A stretch of 64,000 nt of DNA from Mycogone perniciosa. Its lineage: Eukaryota; Ascomycota; Sordariomycetes; Hypocreales; Hypocreaceae. The translations under genes were made by a program, and so were the position numbers. The notes under the pieces were generated by a model that saw nothing but the letters and a program-made list of their open reading frames with translations, was not told where the DNA came from and ran no database searches. The stretch covers positions 62,001 to 126,000 of the forward strand of contig JAOALB010000115.1 of NCBI GenBank assembly GCA_025331125.1. The letters run 5' to 3'. This document shows, in pieces, positions 35,001 to 45,368 of this stretch; the stretch's first letter is position 1, and the number at the start of each line of letters is the position of its first letter.

Positions 35001-37055
35001 CAGTAGCTCCCAAGCCTGTGTTTCCCCTCTGAAAGGTTGTAGTACTTGATCGATGATGCTCTGCTGAATTTTGTCGTTGCTACGTGCAAGCCCTGAGCCT
35101 CGTTCTTCGGAAATGAGGAATGCGAGTGTCGAAGCACGAGTAGGCCCTGCTGGGAAGCCCAGGACTGCATCAACCCACGCTCCCCAAACCTTTGCGTAAC
35201 CCTGATCTTGTGATGGTATTGTACCCAAGAGCCGAAGGCAGGACAATAGAGGGCGACATGAAGGCGATTGAGTGACCTTTTCCATCGACTCATCCGCAGC
35301 GGAAAGGAGGAATGCTGACACTCTTTGTCCAGCTCCTGCATCAAATAGATGCTGCGATGTGCTCAAACCGTATTCCAGAATGCGGGCAGCTCCAAAAGGC
35401 TTCATATTCCGACTCTCGAGAAGCGCCGTGCACTGACTGATAACCTTGTTCGAAGGGACAGTTGTATGATCAGGAGGTGATTCGCCCACCTCAGCCAACT
35501 TCTTGTGGATTTCCCCAACAAGACCGAACCACCGCCGACCTTCCTCGCCAATCTTCTCCTGTGATGATTGATACTCCTTAGATACCTCGGGGAGTGAGCC
35601 AGATATCTTGGCGCAAAATAAGCTGGCTAGGCGACTCCATTCTTCTTCTGACGCTAGAACAAGAGATGGGGGGGACTGGATGACGGCCAAATGAGCCTCG
35701 ACAAATATGGTCATGGCGTTGGGCCCCAGGGGAATCGACGCTGATTTTTCGGATACTGCAAAGATGAATTGCTCAAAGAGAGGGAAGAGTTGTTCTCTAG
35801 CAAGGGCAAGTTTGTCGTCGTCGGAAAGAAGTTTAAGGAGGCGTTTGGCTGTATCTATATAACACTTCCACGCCATCGATGTGTTTGTCCGGAATTCTTC
35901 GCGATTCGTGATGCCGGATTTCACAGCAATCAGAAGGCCAGAAGCGGTATCAAGTCGCCTCATTTGATCTTCCGGGAGAATAGCAATGAGTTCATCCAAA
36001 TGTTCCCAGAATTTGGGCGGGCAGCTCTGCGAGCCTTTGGTGATGAACTGTTGCAGTCTGGAGATGGAAGACTTCTTATCTTTGGGGGATGGAACCCAGA
36101 GATCTGGATTCGCTTGTGATAACCTAGTCAATGCTCGTACGTAGTCGAGCGCAGAGCCGGTCTGACTGGCCTTAAGGCCACCGGTCACGATAGCTTGTCT
36201 GGTCTGGGTGGATTCGGCGTAGGGGAGCTTCCGGTCAAGACATGTTATGAGCAGCTGACATACGCTCTTTCGCACTGAGGGGTCGTTGAATGTGATACTC
36301 TTCCATACAGCCTCCTCTGAGAAAAAGTCATCGTATCTATGGCGCAGCTTGTCGATGTCACTGTCTGCTAGTTTCTGAAGCAGGCTAAGAACCAGGGATA
36401 GGCTGGCAGCGACGACGCGAAGATACTTGGCTTCAGCATCCTCCTTGGTCGTCGAGCGTTCGTCACTAAGAGTATCCTGAGTCTCCTTGATGGCGTCAAT
36501 GGCGTAGTCGAGTACTTGGGCCTGGCATTTCCTCCAGAATGCCAGGGCCTTTTCAGGGCTGGTGACAAAGGAAGACAGGCCATCGCTAGCAGGGCGTGCA
36601 GCCAAACGGTCACGGTCATAGAGGCCGGCCAGCCATGCACCGACAATCTTGGGCAGGTGTCTTTCCATGCGCTTGCGAGCCGACTTCATAAGCTCGAACT
36701 GCAGGGTATGCGCCAGCTCCCGCACGCGCCGGGCATTGTCTATCGAGGTACGCGGATATACCTGGGCCCAAACCTCGAGGATGGCCTCCTCGACGCCGCC
36801 ATCCTTCTCAAACGGATGCGCCTGCGCAAACAGCACCAGGTCCTCCAACGCCTTGGTCTTGGTAGTGCTGTCCTTCTTCAGGACGTTCTTCAGAGACACA
36901 ACCACGTTCGGGTCTGAGACGGCGCTAAAGGACGGGGGTTCGGCGAGGTAGGACAGGGAGCCGGTCCCCTCCGGAGCGCCGAAGCCGCCGAACTTGGACC
37001 CGGTGGTCCGGGCAGAGGCCGCGGCCGCTTTGCCCTGCTGTGCGCGCTGCTTCAT
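32075..37055 (-). CDS. LTN1: Listerin E3 ubiquitin ligase (Ltn1/Rkr1)
   Basis: RING ubiquitin ligase of the ribosome-associated quality control complex. It ubiquitinates stalled nascent chains on 60S subunits. Three exons, 37055-34663, 34613-33151 and 33102-32075, with introns of 49 bp (GTGAGT...TTTTTAG) and 48 bp (GTAAGT...GACTAG), give 1627 aa, the usual fungal size. The N-terminus FGGFGAPEGTGSLSYLAEPP and the conserved NTD block around SLKNVLKKDSTTKTKALEDL bind the 60S subunit in homologues. A long helical HEAT/ARM-like rod follows. The C-terminus has the RWD region and a RING-variant (C4HC3) domain: CAIC, CTTC, HRTC and CPLC, with LYKWFQSS before the last pair. The start ATG 37055 (MKQRAQQGKAAAAS) was chosen because upstream in-frame sequence looks non-coding and lacks another ATG. 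Confidence 0.95.
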
Positions 37056-38831
37056 GGTCGGTCTGTCTGCTGCGGAGAAGAGCAAACGTGGTTGCACAGA
37101 GTGGCAGCCCCTGTGTTGGGGGGTTGATGGTTGAGAGGACGAGGAGGGAAAAAAGTTGCAAATGGCTCGTCGCACAAGCTGTCCACTGGAAAGGCTGCCA
37201 GTGATGTCAGTGTCGCCCAGCGAGGTTGAAGGTGGGCCGCGCACAAGTACCGCCGCGGGGGTTTTTGGCACTAGGGGTACTTGATCAGTCTTGCAGGATG
37301 CTTCTGCACAAAGTAAGAGTACTCATATTCTGAGAATCCGAGTCCTAATACTACTACAACTGGAATGTGCAAAATTATGGTAATTCGGGAGGCCTAGCTG
37401 GCAGTTTGCAGAACTTATTCTATTCCTTGATACGGCCTCGCAACCAGCAAGGCCGTCGAGTCACACCGGAGAAAGGCTGTGGGCCTGCATCATGGCGTTT
37501 CATAAGTGCACAAGCACATGAAAACAACTCAATTTACAACATTTTATCGCATTTGATCACATACTACTACTTCGTACAGCGAAGATGAAGGAAATTGCTC
37601 AGGGAGAGGGAACTGAGTTCGTCCCAACGCCAAATCCACCGAGGCTAAACAGGCTATCGTCTCGGTGTCTCAAGACTAGGTACGAGTAGTCAGCTTATTG
37701 GTACGAGTAGGAGTATCATTATTAGCAGCTCTCTCTGCCTGGCATGAATAAGTGGCGTGCTGTGTTCCTCATGAGACGTCCAGACTCATTACCTTTGCGC
37801 TAGATACTTACTAGCATCCCAAAGGTTTCCTGTCTTGATATAATCTAAATCAAGAGCTGGAATGCACTGGATTCTTAACGAAAACGCTACTCGTCCGCAA
37901 CAGGGAGGCTGGAAGCGCTGGGCTTGTTGGTCTTGTGCACAGCAGTACGGAGTATCTGCCTAGCAGTATGTACTTGGCTTGCTGTCTGCTTACAAACCCC
38001 TGTCCTTCACCTCCCACCGAGATTGCGATCCTCTCTGCCTCATTGGCCCAACACAGCGATTTGGTCGGCTTCTTTCGGCTAAGGCAGCCAGCGCCCCGCT
38101 TGACGTCGTCAGTGGCTGTTTCAACCGCTGAAGCCGGACGACAGGTGGACTTTCGGGGGGGTTTTAGGGCGCTTTGGGGGCCTTGGACTCCTTGCAGGCC
38201 TACAGCGTCGCAACACATCGTACAGCGTACAGCCTCAGCCCACGACCGGAATACAGTGGAGCAGGCGCTGTACGATGATCCACTTGGAGGCGCTGATGCC
38301 CTGTAAGGCCCACCACAAACAGCAGACTTGGCCAGGCTACAGCGGGCTAGCAGGTTTTACCCCGCAAGTCGATAAATCGCCGACCCATCTTGGTGCAAGC
38401 GAGGTGACGAACTGGCTCACCTCTGATAACAATCACTCCCCCGGTTCGTGTCCTTTCTTCCTCTTCCTCCTCCTCTCCCTTCCTCTTTTCCCTTGTCTTC
38501 CATCCATTTTCACCAACTTCCCTTATCAGGCGTTTCCTGCGCTCCTCTCGAAGCGACGTCATAGATCCAATCGCCGGCGACTCCCATTGCCCCAGTCAAC
38601 CTCGTCTTGCAGCACATCTCTTCCCACGGTCAGCGTCATCTGCCTATCCCCTGCACGAACCGGTTCTGCCCGAGTTCCATGTCACATGCAATTGGTGTCC
38701 GGCAATTCCAGCTCGACGCTCCCCCTGTGGTGAGACCTCTCTATCTTTCTATTTGCCCGCAGCTACAATACTGATCGCCACACTGAGCAGATCCGGTAGT
38801 CTCCCCATGCCACTGGTCGCACGATTTCACC
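37056..38831. promoter_or_regulatory. divergent region between LTN1 and the repeat-protein gene, with possible uORF
   Basis: This is 1.8 kb between two outward-facing genes. One TACGGAGTA lies at 37946-37954. The right 400 bp is strongly pyrimidine-rich (38440-38520), as in many fungal promoters. A possible 5'-UTR intron, 38730-38790 (GTGAGA...TGAGCAG), would create a 19-codon upstream ORF from ATG 38679 ending at 38799, just before the main ATG. Nothing else is supportable. Confidence 0.4.
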
Positions 38832-41582
38832 ATGATTCCCACCCAACACGCGTCGCCTCGCGCAAGGCTCATAGTTGCCCGTCATGCCTTGAAGTCTAGT
38901 CAGGGCCAACAGTCGAGACAGCTGTGTCTAAATCACTGGTCATCCCATGGCTCCGGCCGCCGTCACCGCGTGTTTGCTTACCGGTACATGGAATCCCTCA
39001 ATCGACGTCTGTCATGGGACAACAACCCTAGGATTGAGAACTCCAAGGCCGCAATGAGAAAGGTCGTGGCTGAGTGGCTGCAGTCGTCCAACGCCAACCA
39101 CTCCAACAAGTACACCGACTTAAATGACGTCAAGTCTTGGTCCGACGATCTATCTGGCGTGCGTCCGGGGAGAAGCATTGAGGATGTCGAGCGAGATGCC
39201 ATCAATCGCCTATTCCAGAAGGATGACACTGTGTGGGCGCCGCTCCAGAATATCCGCAACTATCTCCATGCCAGCCGCAGTTCCAGTCAAGTCACTCCCG
39301 AGAATGTCCTGCGCGCAACGACTTCTGCTGGGGATGGCAACTACATTGACCCCATCACCAATCGCAGAGTGTCGAGGGAAGAGCGTGGCAAATACTCGGC
39401 CACAAAATTCGACGACCCCAATGCGCCGCGAAAGTTGACGCCTGAGGAAAAGTCAAAATTCTACAACGACCTTGGCAAATACAAGCCAGCAACATGGAAC
39501 GAGCCCGATGGACTGCCGGAGATGACCCCCGAAGAGCAGTCTAAGCAGTACGGAGACTTGGAGAAATACTCGAGAATGAAAATCGATAACCCAAATGCGC
39601 CACAGAAGCTCACTCCTGAGGAGGAGTCCAAGCTTTACGACGATCTAGACAAGTACAAGCCCGTGACTTGGAACGAACCGGATGGACTCCAACCGCAGAC
39701 ACCCGAGGAGCGGTCCAAGATTTATGAGGACCTCGATAAGTATGGTGCTGTACGATGGAACGAGCCAGACGGGCTTCAGGAGCCAACGGCTGAGGAGAAG
39801 ACGAAAGATTACAAGGACTTGGAAAAATACGGCCCAGTCACCTGGGATGAGCCAAATGGTCTTCGTCGATTAACTCCGGAGGAAAAGTCCAAGAATTACG
39901 ACGACCTCGAGTTATACAGCCGCCCCTTTGTCGCAAAGGACTCAGTTCTTGCGGCTCATGAAGCTCTGCAAAATGATCCCACACCAAAAGCCGAGCCCAT
40001 TCCTGCCAAGGCTGAAGTACACAGCGAATCCACAACATCTCAGTATGATGACTTGGACAAGTATGGACCAGTCCGCTGGAATGAGCCTGACGGCCTTCGC
40101 CCCCTGACAGCCGAGGAGCTTTCCAAGAACTATGAGGATCTTCACCAATACGCTCAGTATGAAAATGCCGGTCCAAAAACCCCGCGTGTACATCCAGAGG
40201 ATGCATCAAAGCAGTATCAAGACTTGTCTAGCTACTCAGCTTTCCCCAACACTGGGCCGGAAACAGAAAGAATCCATCCAGAAGAGGCTTCCAAGAGGTA
40301 TAAGGACTTGCACAGTTACGCTGTGGATGGTTATGTCGAGCCAGAGAAGACCCGCCACATTCACCCCGAGGAACTGACAAAGAACTATACTGATCTGAAC
40401 AAGTATGAGCCGCAAAGTTTTGATTCCCCACAGCGGGCATATCCTATTCACCCAGAAGAAGCATCGAAGGCTTACAAGGATCTCCGTCATTACAAGCTAG
40501 TGCCTGCAGACTCGGACGGCCCCAGAGAGGTTTCTGATGTCGTGGCTGCTGGTCTCAAGTCTTATGACTCTAGAGTCCAAGCCCAGGAGCAAATGGCAGC
40601 TTCGGCTGCCAAGCACCGAGGACATCAATCTGTTACGGGCTTCAATGAGGGCAGTGAGAGCTCGATCGAATCTATAACTGCAGATGAGATTCGCAGTCAA
40701 GTCATGCGTAGGGCCAGTATGGACAGGATGGAGTCTGACAAAGACCTTGAGAATGGCGAGGTGGAAATGAGCTCAATGGACGAAAGCTTCCCTGTCGAGG
40801 ACTCCAAGTCCGCATCTGAGTTGATGGAGAACATATCCAGCAAGCTAGCTAATATTCGAGCGGAGAGGGACCCGTACTTGAGCGACCCGAAGGGCCTGGA
40901 GACGAGCTATTCGGAGGAATGCGGCAGCGAAACAGAACCAACCTTGGTGAAGCACTATGAGGCTAAGACATCAAGCGGATTGGGGTCTGCGAAGTCGACT
41001 TCAGAGGCAGTAGAAGAGCCGGCAACGTACAAAATTCTCGCTTACGACCCTGCAACACAGTCCATCAGCATCGCAGAGACCACTTCGAGCGATCATGACA
41101 CCTCCTCTCCGCTGAAAGTGACGGATGTTTTGCTCCGGCTCTCCCATGCGTCCAGATTCCTCCCTTATTTCCAGACCCTGCAGGCGCAGGGCTATGACAT
41201 TGTGTCCGGCGGCGGTGATGTCCTCATCTTCCGCAAGAACCGCCTAGCCGCTGCCGACGCGGGCGAATTGCCTATTGGGTCAATCAAGACGCCGCGCGTC
41301 AACCCAGTCGACATGATGGGACGGTCTGTCACGGGTAATTTTGCGAGCCCAACAGGATTTGTCAACTACTACGATACTACAGAAGAAGCCCAGGATAAAC
41401 CGGCGCCTCCATACCGCTCATATGCATACGCAGAGAGTCGGTCCTCGCAACCTGGGCCAGCTACCCCAGAGAAGAAGAAGAGGAGTCTCGGAAGGAAACT
41501 GGTGATGGGCACAGTCTGGGTGGGTGGAGTAGCCTACGCAGTCGGTGCTCTCGGTGAACACATGTCCACTAGTGGGAAGTGA
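38832..41582 (+). CDS. 916-aa protein with twelve 29-residue repeats, probably mitochondrial
   Basis: This is a conserved-looking protein of unknown function, single exon. The first ~60 residues are rich in Arg, Ser and His with almost no acidic residues, like a mitochondrial presequence; a helical region (45-165) follows. From about residue 190 to 557 runs a repeat block (39400-40500) with unit length 29 in its most regular part. Each unit ends in a Y-x-DL-x-x-Y core and begins with P-V-T-WNEPDGL, then a T-P-EE-x-SK stretch. I count twelve cores; later units lose the WNEPDGL half and carry IHPEEASK instead. After an acidic, Ser-rich linker a folded segment (about 735-815) includes LRLSHASRFLPYFQTLQAQG. 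The C-terminus has a single glycine-rich hydrophobic segment, LVMGTVWVGGVAYAVGALGE, fitting an inner-membrane anchor. I cannot name the family. Localisation is inference. Confidence 0.8.
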   Translation: MIPTQHASPRARLIVARHALKSSQGQQSRQLCLNHWSSHGSGRRHRVFAYRYMESLNRRLSWDNNPRIENSKAAMRKVVAEWLQSSNANHSNKYTDLNDVKSWSDDLSGVRPGRSIEDVERDAINRLFQKDDTVWAPLQNIRNYLHASRSSSQVTPENVLRATTSAGDGNYIDPITNRRVSREERGKYSATKFDDPNAPRKLTPEEKSKFYNDLGKYKPATWNEPDGLPEMTPEEQSKQYGDLEKYSRMKIDNPNAPQKLTPEEESKLYDDLDKYKPVTWNEPDGLQPQTPEERSKIYEDLDKYGAVRWNEPDGLQEPTAEEKTKDYKDLEKYGPVTWDEPNGLRRLTPEEKSKNYDDLELYSRPFVAKDSVLAAHEALQNDPTPKAEPIPAKAEVHSESTTSQYDDLDKYGPVRWNEPDGLRPLTAEELSKNYEDLHQYAQYENAGPKTPRVHPEDASKQYQDLSSYSAFPNTGPETERIHPEEASKRYKDLHSYAVDGYVEPEKTRHIHPEELTKNYTDLNKYEPQSFDSPQRAYPIHPEEASKAYKDLRHYKLVPADSDGPREVSDVVAAGLKSYDSRVQAQEQMAASAAKHRGHQSVTGFNEGSESSIESITADEIRSQVMRRASMDRMESDKDLENGEVEMSSMDESFPVEDSKSASELMENISSKLANIRAERDPYLSDPKGLETSYSEECGSETEPTLVKHYEAKTSSGLGSAKSTSEAVEEPATYKILAYDPATQSISIAETTSSDHDTSSPLKVTDVLLRLSHASRFLPYFQTLQAQGYDIVSGGGDVLIFRKNRLAAADAGELPIGSIKTPRVNPVDMMGRSVTGNFASPTGFVNYYDTTEEAQDKPAPPYRSYAYAESRSSQPGPATPEKKKRSLGRKLVMGTVWVGGVAYAVGALGEHMSTSGK

Positions 41583-42527
41583 TGAGCCAAGCTGTCTACT
41601 AGTCACTGGTGGGCAAGGTCATAGATGACGAAGTGTAAGAATCGGAGACTAGAAGTCTCCCCATCATGATGCATTGATTAGGGATCAGGAGTTTGCATGT
41701 TTTCTTCCCCGGTTTTTTTTCTCTTCAGTTTGGAATACCCATCGATCGCGCAAAGGAACGCTGTCTGGGAACGAGTGTCGTTGTTCTTCTGAACCGGCAT
41801 TTTCTTTGAGAAACTCGATTCCGAGTCGAGTCTTCAATATCATTCTCATGTCTCATGTATATTAGCGGTATCTGTTTTCAGCTATAGTTTTTGGATTAAC
41901 TAAATACGTCCTCACAGGCGCTACTGAAACCATCTTGCCCTCTGGTACGGAGTATGTGAAGACTGATTCTGGTAGTCAAACTCAACTTCGTCATTGAACT
42001 ATCTATCTTGGTGTCTTCCAAACCCAAACCAACTACAGGAAAGTATGCCCAAGTAAACGATAATGCCAGCAGATACACAAGACACGACGATCGGAGGAAC
42101 CTCCTACAATGGGTGATGAGAATGCAATTGAAGGAACTAAAACCTAAGCTAAAGTAAAGGGGGTCTCCGTCCCTAGATTCTCTTCATGGACTGCTCATAT
42201 GGCGGATATTCCACTTTCCTGTATGAATTGACGGCATTTCTTCTTCAGCACTACTTTTCATATCCGAGCCAAGGAAACTATGCCAAATCAGCAGGACCTC
42301 ATCATTCCGGGGCAGGCATTTGCCCTCCAAACCCTCCATGTTGAGATGCAGCCTCAGAAGCTTACATCCCCCCACAATACTCCGGAATCCTTCCCAGGAG
42401 TTTGGGGACCCTTCCCGCGAAGACAACGACTCGCAAGGAATTATGAGGTTCAAGCACCTCCAAGATGAGTCTGTTCCAAACATTCTTCAATCTCTTGATT
42501 CCCATATAGTTTCCCCATCGGTTCCCT
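41583..42527. other. intergenic 3' flanks
   Basis: This is 3' flanking DNA of the repeat-protein gene and of the small minus-strand gene. One TACGGAGTA lies at 41946-41954. No supportable frame was found. Confidence 0.5.
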
Positions 42528-42856
42528 TCAAGTCCTCTCCGTAAACCCGTGGTATCCCGGCTGCACGCCCTCCACTGCACTCATCTGCATGGCGTGTTTA
42601 TGGTCTTGATTGTTCCAGCTCTGACGGCGGTTCATGTTAGGCATCCACCTAGTGGTGCGCTCGATAGCGGAGCGGGCCGCGGGGGTGATGTCATTGCTTG
42701 TGGAGCTGGCTTGGTCTGTTTCGGTTAGTACATCCGAACGAGTTTGTGGAGATGTAAAGAAAAGGATTGGAAAGGGGAGGGAAATAATATATTAGGAAAG
42801 TAGAGAGACTGGCCTTGTTTGCAAGTGTTTGTTGAGTCGTCGGTGTTGGAAGCCAT
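42528..42856 (-). CDS. small 76-aa protein, two exons
   Basis: A short gene easily missed by length filters. Exon 1 is 42856-42814 and exon 2 is 42715-42528. The 98-bp intron has a perfect TACTAAC branch site and AACAG acceptor. The only phase-compatible donor is GC (CAAG then GCCAGT), so it would be a GC-AG intron. The product begins MASNTDDSTN and contains SAIERTTRWMPNMNRRQSWN followed by a charged helix and ends GYHGFTERT. The pattern of an Arg-Trp-(M/K)-P-x-(L/M)-(D/N)-RRQSWN core, a DxKHxxQ stretch and a GF(T/S)E end resembles small conserved ascomycete proteins I have seen in genomes, without known function. No signal peptide or membrane segment is present. Confidence 0.65.
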
Positions 42857-43711
42857 GTCGATGGTGAATATATATCTACCCTACTAGGTATCCAGTAATG
42901 GAGGAGGTCGATTTATTCGTGGGACCAAAATAAATTGGCTTTGAAGTTGTTTAATTTAGCAATGTTCGATACTTTGTGGGAAACAGTTATATGGATAGCT
43001 TTTGCCTGAGGTAGTGGTGATTATATATCCCGGATCTGCAACAACACCTGCAAGGTGATTGATGATGACGAGATCAAGTCATTGCCACTCGAGGGGAATT
43101 ATAGGGAGATGGCGGGGTCGAATCGCCACAATCGTTCAACTTGAACTTCACCTGACGAGGTAAGGTAACGAGAAGTATTGGATAGTACTACTCGTATGTA
43201 TCGCGACGCCACTCCGTGTAAGTTTTGTTGGTGATGGCCTGATCTGATTTTTCTACACCTATGTACATAGAGCCAAGCAGTATCTCAAATCAAGTTTATG
43301 CACAAACCAAAACCTCAAGGTTTGTGTCTGCTGTATGTAAGGCTTTGACATATACAACCAACAGCTCCTCCGCATGGATGCAGATTCGGGGGTAACAAAT
43401 AAAAACTCCTCCTGATGGGGAATCCGCCGCAAACACCGAAAACCGCCTTGCCGTATTTTTCCTCCCAGGCTTCCATTATCATCAGATTCCTGAGGCGACA
43501 CAACCTTGACATAAATATTTCCCCTCCGCGACTTTTGCCAGGAGAAAATGGTATAGACACCAGATATGACCGGAGTCAAGTGGCGGCACAACTTATAAGA
43601 AAAAGGGGGGTGTTGGTACTCCATATGCTGATGCGTACAAAACAAATTGTTTCAACAATCCTGTCATCGTTGTTGCGATATCGGTTACTAGAGGGTCGAT
43701 TGTAGAGTAAC
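42857..43711. other. intergenic region
   Basis: It holds the promoter of the small 76-aa gene (left) and the 3' UTR of the FHA gene (right). Longer minus-strand frames at 43259-43645 lie in the FHA gene's 3' flank and have no protein-like features. Confidence 0.5.
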
Positions 43712-45368
43712 TCAAGGTGTCTTGGGACGCTTCCAATAATATTGCTAAAGTGACATCTGTTAGCATGCCTGCAGTATAAGTATATAAAGTTTCAGTGAAA
43801 GTGCTAACCTTGTGCTGCTTTCTGCAGTTCCTCAAGCTCGGCTTCCGCAGTCCAACCACCACAGCCGCCCGTCTTTGCTCGTCATTGTCATGCTCCGGGA
43901 CGTAGTAGTATTCGCTCTCGAGAGGTTTGCCCGCAGCATCCTTGCCCTGGCGCTCGATAATGCCGATGCACAAAGTGGATTCGATGATTGTTCGCAGAGC
44001 ATCCCGTGTGAGATCCTTGGCGGAATCTGAGGGGAGGTTGTGCATGATGGTTGAAAGGGGGGTGGAGGACAGCCGAGAGAAAGCAAGCTGGTTAACGACA
44101 TGGTTGGAGATGGCTGCATCAGTCTCTTTTGAACCGGTTGCATGCTCCTCTCTGGGAGCTATCTCCTGGACTGGCTTTTGTTCTTGGAGTGGCTCCTTCT
44201 TCACCTTGGGCTTGGGGCTCACATCAGGCCCCTCCTTCAGTGCTTCCTGGAGAGCAGAAAACTTCTTCTGGGTGAGGGTCTCGGTGGAAGATGTCTTGAA
44301 CAGACGTTTTGAAGGGACCCCCCGAGGAGATTTCGTCGTTATAGAGGCAAGTCGAGATGAAATATTGGCTCCAAACGGTCCAAAAGAGTGCACGATAGGA
44401 TCATTCTCCTCGTCTGGATCACTCTCCTCTGCTGGGTCAATGTCGCTGGAGAAGCTCGCCGTCACGTCTGTCCTCATACTAATAGTGACATCCGCATCAT
44501 CCTCCCTCTTCGGCTCGGGCAGCTCAGGCTCCTCATCTTCATAGATCTGAATGCCCCGATCGTCATCATCAGGCAAAAGAGCCCGCAAACGCTGGTGTGC
44601 AGCGGCTCCGGGAGTCGGACTCACAGGAGACTCGATGCGCGTCGACCTCCGCAGCGGGGACGACTGCAACATCGCGTTGTTCCTCATCTGGGACCTTGGT
44701 GGTGAGTCCTCCCAGCTCGAATCAGACAGGTGTGCACCGCCGTCGGCACCCGAAGCACCCCGCTTAGGCCACTGGATCATGACACGCGCATCGTGCACGT
44801 CAACCATGATTTCGGTTCCCTCGGTCTCGCTGGTGAAGCTGTCGCCCTTGAGAAGTTCCCAGGTGCGGCCCTGGCAGTGCAGCTTCAGACCGTTCCACCC
44901 ATTGCAAGTAATCTCGATCTTGTTGGTCTCGAGAGGACTGGGGGCGGGGATGAACCGTGCCTTGACGTGTACACGTGACACAAGACGGTTGGCAGAGAGC
45001 TGAAAATGCGACGAGTTGGAAGATCGGCCCATGAGCAGCATCTCGCCATTCTCGTTAAGCTCGACATTGGGCAGGGCGGACAGAGGGGCGCGTTCGGAAG
45101 AGCCACGCATCAGCACTGGCCGCCGCACTGGGGAGCTGGACAGTATGCCCGTGCTGGAGGTTGGTATGGGAGTCGGATATCTGAGGTGCGCATTTCCGGT
45201 ATTCTGGCGTTTCAGTGGTCGAGGGAGGCCTGGAGATGACGATAGAGGCTCGAAAGGCGGCAGCAATGAGGGAGCAGGGCGTTTGATTCCGGAGATCGAG
45301 GTCGAGATGGACGGAGCGGGGAGCGAAGGCTCTTGGGAGACCCTCTTAGGTGTGGGTATGGAGTCCAT
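43712..45368 (-). CDS. FHA-domain nuclear protein (Tos4/Plm2-like)
   Basis: Forkhead-associated (phosphothreonine-binding) protein of 530 aa. Exons are 45368-43809 and 43744-43712; the 64-bp intron (GTTAGC...CTTTAG) is needed to reach the conserved short C-terminus QYYWKRPKTP. The FHA domain spans about residues 100-200: LMGRSS (113-118), the SRVH motif at 131-134 and the WNGLKLHCQG strand region. N-terminal Ser/Pro-rich sequence and a long acidic, Pro-rich middle section are likely disordered and phosphorylated. The C-terminal region from about 430, containing RDALRTIIEST, CIGIIERQGKDAAGKPLES and GLRKPSLRNCRKQHK, is a conserved winged-helix-like segment in fungal homologues. Yeast Tos4 and Plm2 are chromatin-bound FHA proteins in the G1/S and DNA-damage programmes; equating this gene with them is tentative. 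Confidence 0.85.

Noticed and set aside
37056..37271. N-terminal extension of Listerin to 37271
   Set aside because: It would need a non-ATG start and adds Pro/Ser-rich sequence unlike the family; ATG 37055 gives the conserved N-terminus.
37850..38733. Frames of 120-150 codons upstream of the repeat-protein gene
   Set aside because: They sit in pyrimidine-rich promoter DNA and are low-complexity.
43259..43645. 128-codon minus-strand frame
   Set aside because: It lies in the 3' flank of the FHA gene, has no protein-like pattern, and the FHA gene ends by splicing at 43712.
43593..43744. Unspliced extension of the FHA frame to 43593
   Set aside because: Reading through gives an unfamiliar tail, whereas the 64-bp intron yields the conserved QYYWKRPKTP end.
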